The position numbers were made by a program, and so were the translations under genes. Under the pieces are notes generated by a model. It did not search any database and had not been told where the DNA came from. It saw nothing but the letters and a program-made list of their open reading frames with translations. From Alphaproteobacteria bacterium (GTDB lineage: Bacteria > Pseudomonadota > Alphaproteobacteria > Sphingomonadales > Sphingomonadaceae): DNA of 5,815 nt. The stretch spans positions 1 to 5,815 of the forward strand of contig JAGWQR010000294.1 in NCBI GenBank assembly GCA_028869975.1. The letters are read 5' to 3'. This document shows positions 1 to 5,815 of the stretch, one piece after another. Numbering within the stretch: position 1 is the first letter of the stretch; each line of letters starts with the position of its first letter.

Positions 1-1
1 C

Positions 2-1261
2 CTGCGCGAACTGGCGGCGCTGGCGCATAAGGAAGATCCCTCGCGCCGCACCACCTTCGCCGATTGCTGCGAGGAGGAAAATGGCGTGGTGCCGAGTGTG
101 CCCGCGCTGGCGGGCAGCACCGATGTCATGGGCTATAACCGCTATTATGGCTGGTATTATGACAAGGCCCAGGATTTTGGCGCAAAGATGGACCATTTCC
201 ACGCCAAGCACCCCGACATTCCGATTTCGGTGAGTGAATATGGCGCAGGCGGTGCGGTGTTGCAGCACTCGGACAATGTGCTGGGCGGGCCGATCAACGC
301 GTTCGGGCGGCCGCACCCGGAGGAATATCAGAGCTATTATCATGAAGAAGTGTTCAAGCAGCTCAAGACAAGACCCTATATCTTTGCCGATTGGGTGTGG
401 AACATGTTCGATTTCGTCTCCGATCTGCGCGCGGAGGGCGATAGCAGCGACCTCAACGACAAGGGGCTGGTGACGTTTGACCGCAAGATCAAGAAGGATG
501 CCTATTATTTCTACAAGGCCAATCTCAACCCCGCGCCGATGATCTATCTGACCAGTCGGCGCTATGTGGATCGCGCCTATCCGGTGATGGACGTGAAGGC
601 TTATACCACAGCACCACGCGCGACGCTGCGCGTGAATGGCGCGGCGGCGGGAACGGTAGACTGCCCCGATCATATCTGCATCTGGCCCGGGATTGCGCTC
701 AGGGCGGGCGCGAATAAGGTGGTGGCACAGGGGGGCGGCGTCAGCGATACCGTCACCTGGAATGGGCCGGACGTGAGGGCGGCGGGGCTGCATCTCGATG
801 CGGGGAATATTGCCGGGCATGTTAGCGCCGATGGCACGCGCTACGGCTCGGATACTTTCTTTGAAGGCGGGGAAGCACGCGCGCTCAATATCGCCGGATT
901 TGGCGCATACAAGGGACTTGCGCGGAAACTGGTGACGGGTGCGACAGATACGCATTTGTTCGATTATTATCGTGTGGGGGACTTCAGTTACTCGCTGCCG
1001 TTGCCCGATGGCCGCTGGCAGGTAACGATCAGGAGTTTCGAACCAGTTTCAGGACTGGCAGCGACACGCAGCTTTGATGTGCTGGCCGATGGCACGCTTG
1101 TGCTTAGCCATGTCATGCCAGGCGCAGAGGCAGGGGGCGCGTTGAAAGCGGTCGCGCGCACATTCCCTGTAACGGTTTCAGGTGGTCAGATCAGACTGGC
1201 GTTCAAGAGCGTGGGCGGGCCGGCCATTCTTGCTGCGATTGACGTGGTGCGCGCGCCTTAG
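2..1261 (+). CDS. Glycoside hydrolase family 2 (beta-galactosidase-like) with C-terminal malectin-like domain, 5'-truncated
   Basis: The reading frame is open from base 2 to the TAG at 1259-1261 (419 residues visible); the true start lies before the window, and the GTG at 86 is an internal valine. Domains in order: C-terminal half of a GH2 TIM barrel (about residues 1-175), an Ig-like DUF4982-type domain (about 178-255), and a malectin-like beta-sandwich (about 260-419; LHLDAGN at 263, a later G-R-W-Q-V stretch, and AILAAIDVV at the end). The motif ISVSEYGAGG carries the expected GH2 nucleophile Glu at residue 79 (codon 236-238). FADWVWNMFDF and LNDKGLVTFDRKIKKDAYYFYKAN match the end of GH2 beta-galactosidase barrels. 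The acid/base Glu and the N-terminal jelly-roll are outside the window, as is any signal peptide. The enzyme would retain-hydrolyse a beta-glycoside, probably in the periplasm. Beta-galactosidase is the commonest label for this architecture, but the uronate genes nearby make beta-glucuronidase or another specificity possible. Family assignment is secure; substrate is not. Confidence 0.9.
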   Translation: MRELAALAHKEDPSRRTTFADCCEEENGVVPSVPALAGSTDVMGYNRYYGWYYDKAQDFGAKMDHFHAKHPDIPISVSEYGAGGAVLQHSDNVLGGPINAFGRPHPEEYQSYYHEEVFKQLKTRPYIFADWVWNMFDFVSDLRAEGDSSDLNDKGLVTFDRKIKKDAYYFYKANLNPAPMIYLTSRRYVDRAYPVMDVKAYTTAPRATLRVNGAAAGTVDCPDHICIWPGIALRAGANKVVAQGGGVSDTVTWNGPDVRAAGLHLDAGNIAGHVSADGTRYGSDTFFEGGEARALNIAGFGAYKGLARKLVTGATDTHLFDYYRVGDFSYSLPLPDGRWQVTIRSFEPVSGLAATRSFDVLADGTLVLSHVMPGAEAGGALKAVARTFPVTVSGGQIRLAFKSVGGPAILAAIDVVRAP

Positions 1262-1281
1262 TCTGGGCTTAATTTTAACTT

Positions 1282-1310
1282 TTGACAAAAAATGGCTTGA
1301 CCAATATAAA
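1282..1310 (+). promoter_or_regulatory. Near-consensus sigma-70-type promoter for the TonB-dependent receptor gene
   Basis: TTGACA (1282-1287) is separated by exactly 17 bp from TATAAA (1305-1310) in an AT-rich stretch between two GC-rich genes. A perfect -35 and a -10 matching five of six consensus bases at ideal spacing are rarely this good in alphaproteobacteria. Transcription would start near 1316-1318, giving a leader of about 40 nt before the GTG at 1358. The promoter suggests the receptor can be transcribed apart from the upstream GH2 gene. No terminator is visible after the GH2 stop, so read-through is also possible. A second TTGAC (1297-1301) lies 15 bp downstream of the first, inside the spacer. 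Confidence 0.7.
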
Positions 1311-1324
1311 AGAATCACATAGGC

Positions 1325-1340
1325 CGATTTTCGAATATCG
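1325..1340. promoter_or_regulatory. CG-centred imperfect palindrome, possible repressor operator
   Basis: The sequence CGATTTTCGAATATCG has two 8-bp arms pairing at seven of eight positions around a central CG (1332/1333). It would lie about 8 to 24 bp downstream of the predicted transcription start, where a bound repressor would block RNA polymerase. A central CG is typical of LacI-family operators, which commonly control sugar-uptake receptors, but the usual TG/CA outer positions are absent. It could instead form a weak hairpin in the leader or be chance. No regulator gene is in the window. Confidence 0.35.
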
Positions 1341-1345
1341 CAAGA

Positions 1346-1352
1346 GGGAGGA
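1346..1352 (+). promoter_or_regulatory. Strong ribosome binding site that fixes the GTG start of the receptor
   Basis: GGGAGGA ends five bases before the GTG at 1358-1360, good spacing for initiation. The next in-frame Met is residue 15, inside the hydrophobic signal core, so the GTG start is well supported. Confidence 0.8.
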
Positions 1353-1357
1353 TTTTT

Positions 1358-3778
1358 GTGCATAAATCATATTTGTTCGCAACCGTGTGCCTGGGTGTTA
1401 TGGCCTTACCAGCAACTGCACAGACCGCGTCAGCGTCTGCACCAGCCGCCGCGCCCGCAGACACTGGTCTGGCCGAAATTGTCGTAACCGCAACCAAGCG
1501 CGCACAAAATCTTCAGGATGTTCCGGTGGCGGTGACGGCGCTTTCCGCCGACACCATCAAGGATCAGCGCATCAACGAATTTGGCGATCTGACGCGCGCC
1601 GCCGCCTCGCTCACCGTGACGCAGGCCCCTGCATCGCCTAACAACGCCATCGTGCTGCGCGGCATCGGCACCTATGCCTTCTCGATCGGGGTCGAGCCGA
1701 GCGTTGCCGTCATCGTCGATGATGTGCCGGTAGTGCAGCAGGCGCAAGCGTTCGACAATCTCAACGATGTCGATCGGATTGAGGTGCTGCGCGGGCCGCA
1801 GGGCACGCTGTTCGGCAAGAATGCGTCGGCTGGCGCGATCAACATCGTCACCAAAGATCCGGGCAAGTCACTGAGTGTTTCGGGAGAATTGCTCGCCACC
1901 ACCGATTCGCAGTTTGGCGGCAATGCGGCGATTTCGGCACCGCTCAGCGATACGGCGGGCATTCGGGTGAGTGGCTATTACAGCCATTTTAACGGTTATA
2001 TCAACAATCTCTACAACGGCCATCTGCTTGGCGACGAGACGAAATTTGGCATCCATGCCAAGCTCAAGGTGCAGATCACACCCCGGCTGACCGCACAGTT
2101 TATCGGCTCCTATTCCGAGCTCAACCAGAACGGCACGGCGGGCGCGAACGGCACGCTGCGCTATATCAACCTCAATTATGTTCCCGCCGGATCGGCTCCC
2201 GGCACGGCACCGGTGGTGCCCAAATTTGCAGGTGTCTCGATCCTGCCGTCGCTGGTTGGCATAACGCCGGGCGATGGCAATTACAGCGTGAATATCGACA
2301 ATGATTCCCCCACCTCGAACGCGCAGGCGACCTTCAGCGGCAAACTGACCTATGATCTGGGTTTCGCCAATCTGATCTCGGTGACGAGCTATCAGGACTG
2401 GAAATATAATTTCTCGGCGGATGTAGACATGACCGGGCTGAATGTTGTCGGCACGAGTACGCCCGTAACCAGCCCCACCGGCCCTGCGACCGGCGCCAAC
2501 CAGAGCGGCCCCTATCATTCAACCGAACTTACCCAGGAATTGAGGCTGACCTCGAAGGGCCATGGCCCGCTTTCCTATGTCGCCGGTCTGTATTATTCGA
2601 ACGCGCCGTCCAGCCGCACATTCGTGCGCGGGCCAACGTTTGCGCCGGCAGACTGGTCTGGCTATCAAGGCACGCGCGACCTCGCTGCCTTTTTGGGTGT
2701 CGATTACCGCTTTGCGACCAAAACGACGCTGAGCGTATCAGGCCGCCTCACCAACGAGCGTATTCAGGACAATTTCGTCAATTTGCTGCCCAACGCAACC
2801 GTTTATCAGGCGGGCCCGCCGGTGGTGAACGGCACCTGCGGCGCAGGCAGTGCGCTGTGCGCCGGCAGCAACACTGATACGGTCGGCACCTGGAAGATTG
2901 CGCTCAATCAGGAGCTGGCCGAGCATGTGATGGCCTATGCCAGCGTCTCGACCGGCTATAAGGGCTATGCCTATGACATCACCTCTGGCTACAACCCGTT
3001 GCGCACGCTCAACCCGGTGTTGCCCGAGCATTCGACGGCGTATGAAATCGGTATGAAAAGCCGCTTTTTTGATAATAAGGCGCAGCTCAACATTGCAGCC
3101 TTCCTGACCGATTATAATAATTTCCAGGCGCAATCCTCGGCGTTTGTGAACGGCGCGCTGCAATCCAAGCTCAACAATGTCGGCAAGCTGCGCACCAAAG
3201 GGGTTGAGGTTGAGTTGATGACGCGCCCGGCGCGCTGGCTGCATCTCGATGGCTCAGCGGCCTATACCGATGCGACCATCGTCTCTTTCCCCAATGCTGC
3301 CTGCTATCAGGGCCAAACCGCCGATCAGGCGCTGGCGGGGATTGCCAATATCTATGGCGTGGGTACCTGCGGGGCGTCGGTGTCGCCAACCGGGCTTGGC
3401 AATGTGCAGGATCGCTCGGGCGGGCAGTTGCCCAACTCGCCCAAATTCAAGTTCACGCTCAGTGCCACGGCGGATCAGGATATCGGGGCCGGAACCAAGG
3501 CGCATTTCAACCTCAACTATCAGCACCAGAGCAGCGTGAATTTTGACCTGCTGGGTGATCCACTTACGGTGCAGACCGCCTATGGCGTGCTCAACGGGTC
3601 TGTGGGTGTCGAGCATGGGCCGTTCAAGCTGACAGCGTTCGCCAACAACCTGTTCGACCAGCATTATGCAACCTCGCTTGGCGACACGTTCTCAACTTAT
3701 GGCACGCACGCGGTGTGGCAGTTCCAGCCGCGTGATTCGATGCGCTATTTCGGCCTGAAAATCGATTATAATTACTGA
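1358..3778 (+). CDS. TonB-dependent outer-membrane receptor
   Basis: This complete 806-residue protein starts at GTG with a strong ribosome binding site. Residues 1-21 form a signal peptide (MHK, hydrophobic core, ATA just before Q22), followed by an Ala/Pro-rich linker. A TonB-box-like EIVVTA sits at 40-45. The plug domain spans about 52-165, with DVPVAVTALS at 54 and RIEVLRGPQGTLFGKNASAG at 140-159. The rest is a beta-barrel ending in a FANNLFDQHYATSLGD segment and the C-terminal RYFGLKIDYNY, the aromatic-ended strand recognised for outer-membrane insertion. The short linker leaves no room for an N-terminal STN signalling domain, so FecR/sigma-factor self-regulation is unlikely. Four mature cysteines occur as two close pairs (494/501 and 649/671), probably in surface loops. 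The promoter, possible operator and terminator around it suggest a self-contained transcription unit. Its position beside a GH2 enzyme and uronate genes suggests an oligosaccharide ligand, but siderophore-type receptors share this sequence class and the ligand cannot be read from sequence. Confidence 0.95.
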   Translation: MHKSYLFATVCLGVMALPATAQTASASAPAAAPADTGLAEIVVTATKRAQNLQDVPVAVTALSADTIKDQRINEFGDLTRAAASLTVTQAPASPNNAIVLRGIGTYAFSIGVEPSVAVIVDDVPVVQQAQAFDNLNDVDRIEVLRGPQGTLFGKNASAGAINIVTKDPGKSLSVSGELLATTDSQFGGNAAISAPLSDTAGIRVSGYYSHFNGYINNLYNGHLLGDETKFGIHAKLKVQITPRLTAQFIGSYSELNQNGTAGANGTLRYINLNYVPAGSAPGTAPVVPKFAGVSILPSLVGITPGDGNYSVNIDNDSPTSNAQATFSGKLTYDLGFANLISVTSYQDWKYNFSADVDMTGLNVVGTSTPVTSPTGPATGANQSGPYHSTELTQELRLTSKGHGPLSYVAGLYYSNAPSSRTFVRGPTFAPADWSGYQGTRDLAAFLGVDYRFATKTTLSVSGRLTNERIQDNFVNLLPNATVYQAGPPVVNGTCGAGSALCAGSNTDTVGTWKIALNQELAEHVMAYASVSTGYKGYAYDITSGYNPLRTLNPVLPEHSTAYEIGMKSRFFDNKAQLNIAAFLTDYNNFQAQSSAFVNGALQSKLNNVGKLRTKGVEVELMTRPARWLHLDGSAAYTDATIVSFPNAACYQGQTADQALAGIANIYGVGTCGASVSPTGLGNVQDRSGGQLPNSPKFKFTLSATADQDIGAGTKAHFNLNYQHQSSVNFDLLGDPLTVQTAYGVLNGSVGVEHGPFKLTAFANNLFDQHYATSLGDTFSTYGTHAVWQFQPRDSMRYFGLKIDYNY

Positions 3779-3804
3779 TCCAGTTTCGCTTCCCCAAATC
3801 GCTC

Positions 3805-3838
3805 GCCGGGTGGCTGCAAAGCTGCCCGGCCATTTTTT
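3805..3838 (+). terminator. Intrinsic terminator after the receptor gene
   Basis: GCCGGG (3805-3810) pairs perfectly with CCCGGC (3825-3830), and the stem can extend inward by four more pairs (two G-T wobbles, two G-C) around a six-base loop. Six T residues follow at 3833-3838. It lies 26 bp after the receptor stop and reads in its direction. Read from the opposite strand the hairpin has no T tract, so it probably does not terminate the convergent kdgK transcript efficiently. Confidence 0.85.
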
Positions 3839-3847
3839 GTGTGGGGA

Positions 3848-4750
3848 TCAGGCGTAGGGTGCGTCGGGGCTGCGCGGTGGAATGGCGCCGCGCTGCGTAA
3901 TCACCCAGCCGCCGAGGCGGTGCCCGGCTAGCGCCGCTGCCGCCGGATCAGCGCCGTGCAATCGCGCATTGAGATAGCCCGCATTGAAGGCATCGCCCGC
4001 GCCGCTCGTATCCACCGGCTGGATGATGGCGGGCGGCGGGATGATGCGCCCGTCGGGGATCAGGCAGCCCGTCGCGCCCTGCTTGACCACAACCTCGCCG
4101 CAGCGGGCCGAGCGCCAGTGCGCCGCAACATCTTCGGCGCGGCTGAACCCGGCGAGCAGCGCTTCATCCTCCAGTGTCGGCAGGCCGATCGTGGCAACCT
4201 CGCGCGCCGCATCACGCGCCGCTTGCGCATCCGAAGGGGAGGACCACAGGCGCGGGCGATAATTGCCATCGAAAGCGATTTGGCATGCCCCGGCTCCCGC
4301 CGCGAGCGCGAGCAGTGCCGTACGCCCGGCCGGGGGCAGAATCGCAAGCGAAATTAGCGAAAACAGAAGCAAATCGGCCTGCTGCACTGCTTTGGTGAGC
4401 GCGGTTTCCACGCCCAGGTCAAACAGGGTGCGGGCCGCGCTGGTTTCGCGCCAGTATGAGAAGCTGCGCTCGCCCTGCGCATCGGTTGTGATGGCGTACA
4501 GGCCCGGCATCTTCATCGGGTTGGTCAGGATCAGCGATGTGTCGATCCCCTCGTCCGCCCATTGAGCTTTAAGATCATGGCTGAAGACATCATTCCCCAG
4601 CGCGGTAGCATAGGCGACATCATGGCCGTAGCGCGCCAGATGGATGGCGGTATTGAGTGTGTCGCCGCCATAGCCGAGCCGCCAGTCACTACTGTCCGGC
4701 GCACGTGACAGCTCCAGCATGGCTTCCCCGATGACGATGATGCGGCTCAT
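3848..4750 (-). CDS. kdgK: 2-keto-3-deoxygluconate kinase (PfkB family)
   Basis: It phosphorylates 2-keto-3-deoxy-D-gluconate with ATP to 2-keto-3-deoxy-6-phosphogluconate, in the cytoplasm, feeding the Entner-Doudoroff aldolase. The protein is 300 residues, normal for the family (about 300-310). Visible motifs: the N-terminal GEAMLEL at 8-14, the sugar-binding GYGGDTLNTA at 26-35, YWRETSAAR at 99-107 (the Y-x-R-x-x-S-A substrate segment of these kinases), DGNYRPRLW at 161-169, and the PfkB signature DTSGAGDAFNAGY at 247-259 with catalytic base Asp253 in its anion-hole GAGD. The ATG at 4750 places the first beta-strand directly at the N-terminus as expected. Upstream of it only a weak GCGGGTG is available as ribosome binding site. 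The gene lies 45 bp downstream of manD on the same strand, whose product is this enzyme's substrate, so an operon is likely. Other PfkB sugar kinases (fructokinase, ribokinase) are less likely given the YWRE/NYRP motifs and context. Confidence 0.92.
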   Translation of the reverse strand: MSRIIVIGEAMLELSRAPDSSDWRLGYGGDTLNTAIHLARYGHDVAYATALGNDVFSHDLKAQWADEGIDTSLILTNPMKMPGLYAITTDAQGERSFSYWRETSAARTLFDLGVETALTKAVQQADLLLFSLISLAILPPAGRTALLALAAGAGACQIAFDGNYRPRLWSSPSDAQAARDAAREVATIGLPTLEDEALLAGFSRAEDVAAHWRSARCGEVVVKQGATGCLIPDGRIIPPPAIIQPVDTSGAGDAFNAGYLNARLHGADPAAAALAGHRLGGWVITQRGAIPPRSPDAPYA

Positions 4751-4795
4751 GGCACCCGCTTTAGAAACAAAACGTCTGAAAATATAGTGGGCGGT

Positions 4796-5815
4796 TCACC
4801 AGTTCCACATTGTCCCGTCTTGCAGGCGCGCAACCGGCAGATAGGCGGGCTTGTAGGGATATTTCGCTGCCAGTGCCTCATCAATATCCACGCCATGCCC
4901 CGGCGTTTCACCGCAGAACAGCGCGCCCTTGTCGAACCGGTAATCATGCGGGAACACGGCGTCGGTTTCCGGCGTGTGGCGCATATATTCCTGAATGCCG
5001 AAATTGGGTACCCAGGTGTCGAAATGGAGCGCGCAAGCCATCGTGACGGGTGACAAGTCGGTCGCGCCGTGGCAGCCGGTGCGCACCTGATACAGGGCGG
5101 CGAAATCTGCGATGCGGCGCAGATGCGTGATTCCGCCCGCCCCCACCACCGTGGCGCGGATATAATCGATCAACTGGTTCTGGATGAGGTCTTTCGCATC
5201 CCAGATCGTGTTGAAAATCTCGCCAACGGCAAGCGGCGTGATCGTGTGCTGGCGCACCAGCCTGAACGCGTCCTGGTTCTCGGCGGGGGTGCAATCCTCC
5301 AGCCAGAAAAGCTGATAAGGCTCCAGCATCTTGCCAAGATTGGCGGCCTCTTGCGGGGTGTAGCGGTGGTGCCCGTCATGCAGCAGGTGATGCTCAAAGC
5401 CATAGGTTGCACGCAACTTCTCGAACAATTTGGGCACATGGTTGAGCGCCTTGCGCGTGTCCCAGCCGGTCAGCGAGGGCAGGGCGGCATCGGCAGGTTC
5501 GTAGAATAATTTGCCACGCCCGACACCATAAGCATCCTTGATGCCGGGCACGCCGGTTTGCGCGCGGATCGCCTTATAGCCCATGTCAATATACTGGCCG
5601 ACCGCATCCACCGTCTCGTCAATATCTACGCCATTGGCATGGCCATAAACCATGATACCGTCGCGCGAGCGCCCACCGAGCAACTGGTAAAGCGGCATTC
5701 CCGCTGCCTTGGCCTTGATGTCCCACAGCGCCATGTCAACGGCGGCGATGGCGCGCATCGTCACCGGACCGCGCCGCCAATAAGCGCCACGGTAGAGATA
5801 CTGCCAGATGTCCTC
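4796..5815 (-). CDS. manD: D-mannonate dehydratase, enolase superfamily (ManD/RspA type), N-terminus outside window
   Basis: It dehydrates D-mannonate to 2-keto-3-deoxy-D-gluconate using Mg2+, in the cytoplasm. The frame is open to the window edge (339 residues visible); the GTG at 5764 is an internal valine, since the preceding codons encode EDIWQYLYRGAYWRRGP, normal family sequence. Aligning the HDGHH motif with the Novosphingobium aromaticivorans enzyme as I remember it gives a 402-residue total, so about 63 residues are missing. In that numbering every key residue is present: metal ligands Asp210, Glu236 (WLEDCTP) and Glu262 (GEIFN); catalytic Arg147, Tyr159 and His212; plus Arg283, His312 (GCHGATD) and Glu339 (GIQEYMRH). 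The flexible 161-169 loop (VGRGKLFYE) is also recognisable. Position 314 is Ala, which as I recall goes with efficient mannonate dehydratases, whereas Pro goes with weak or gluconate-specific relatives. kdgK follows 45 bp downstream and consumes the product. The promoter is outside the window. Confidence 0.95.
   Translation of the reverse strand, partial: EDIWQYLYRGAYWRRGPVTMRAIAAVDMALWDIKAKAAGMPLYQLLGGRSRDGIMVYGHANGVDIDETVDAVGQYIDMGYKAIRAQTGVPGIKDAYGVGRGKLFYEPADAALPSLTGWDTRKALNHVPKLFEKLRATYGFEHHLLHDGHHRYTPQEAANLGKMLEPYQLFWLEDCTPAENQDAFRLVRQHTITPLAVGEIFNTIWDAKDLIQNQLIDYIRATVVGAGGITHLRRIADFAALYQVRTGCHGATDLSPVTMACALHFDTWVPNFGIQEYMRHTPETDAVFPHDYRFDKGALFCGETPGHGVDIDEALAAKYPYKPAYLPVARLQDGTMWNW

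Noticed and set aside
86..88. GTG as start of the GH2 gene
   Set aside because: The frame continues open and homologous-looking upstream to base 2, and a start here would remove most of the catalytic barrel.
1868..2518. Long minus-strand open frame (216 codons) inside the receptor gene
   Set aside because: It is antisense to a clear receptor sequence, its Arg/Gly/Ile-rich translation resembles no family I know, and GC-rich third positions commonly leave such frames open.
3254..3664. Minus-strand open frame (136 codons) opposite the receptor C-terminal barrel
   Set aside because: It is a shadow of the receptor frame with no domain signal and no convincing ribosome binding site.
3805..3838. 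Bidirectional terminator serving kdgK as well
   Set aside because: On the minus strand the hairpin is followed by GAGCGATTTGGGG, which lacks a T tract.
3956..4357. Plus-strand open frame (133 codons) opposite kdgK
   Set aside because: It is antisense to a well-supported PfkB kinase, with an Arg/Ala-rich translation typical of GC-rich shadow frames.
5069..5509. Plus-strand open frame (146 codons) opposite manD
   Set aside because: It lies wholly antisense to a manD region whose catalytic residues are all intact, and its translation shows no recognisable motif.
5762..5764. GTG as start of manD
   Set aside because: Upstream codons to the window edge encode typical ManD sequence in frame, and the 402-residue family length requires a start outside the window.

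Overview
The window looks like part of a carbohydrate-utilisation locus from an alphaproteobacterium, most likely a sphingomonad (Novosphingobium/Sphingomonas/Sphingobium type). The support is the GC-rich coding sequence, a TonB-dependent receptor of the kind abundant in that group, and a mannonate dehydratase fragment whose catalytic residues fall exactly in the numbering I recall for the Novosphingobium aromaticivorans enzyme. The genus assignment is inference; no database search was run.

Left half, plus strand: the 3' two-thirds or so of a glycoside hydrolase family 2 enzyme (2-1261; 5' end outside the window) runs from the second half of the catalytic barrel through an Ig-like DUF4982-type domain to a C-terminal malectin-like domain. 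An AT-rich gap of 96 bp follows, holding a near-consensus sigma-70-type promoter (TTGACA, 17 bp, TATAAA), a CG-centred imperfect palindrome just after the expected transcription start, and a strong Shine-Dalgarno that fixes a GTG start. The gap leads into a complete 806-residue TonB-dependent receptor (1358-3778), closed by a strong intrinsic terminator (3805-3838).

Right half, minus strand: a complete PfkB-family 2-keto-3-deoxygluconate kinase (kdgK, 3848-4750) lies 45 bp downstream of an enolase-superfamily D-mannonate dehydratase (manD, 4796-5815, N-terminus outside the window). The two are probably co-transcribed and converge on the receptor gene.

Working model (inference): the receptor imports an oligosaccharide across the outer membrane, the GH2 enzyme trims it, and released uronic acid is catabolised through mannonate to 2-keto-3-deoxygluconate (ManD) and on to 2-keto-3-deoxy-6-phosphogluconate (KdgK), which enters the Entner-Doudoroff route. 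The isomerase and reductase that turn glucuronate into mannonate, the KDPG aldolase, and any regulator are not in the window. I see no mobile element, CRISPR array, tRNA/rRNA or clearly new system. The least explained element is the promoter/palindrome in front of the receptor gene.
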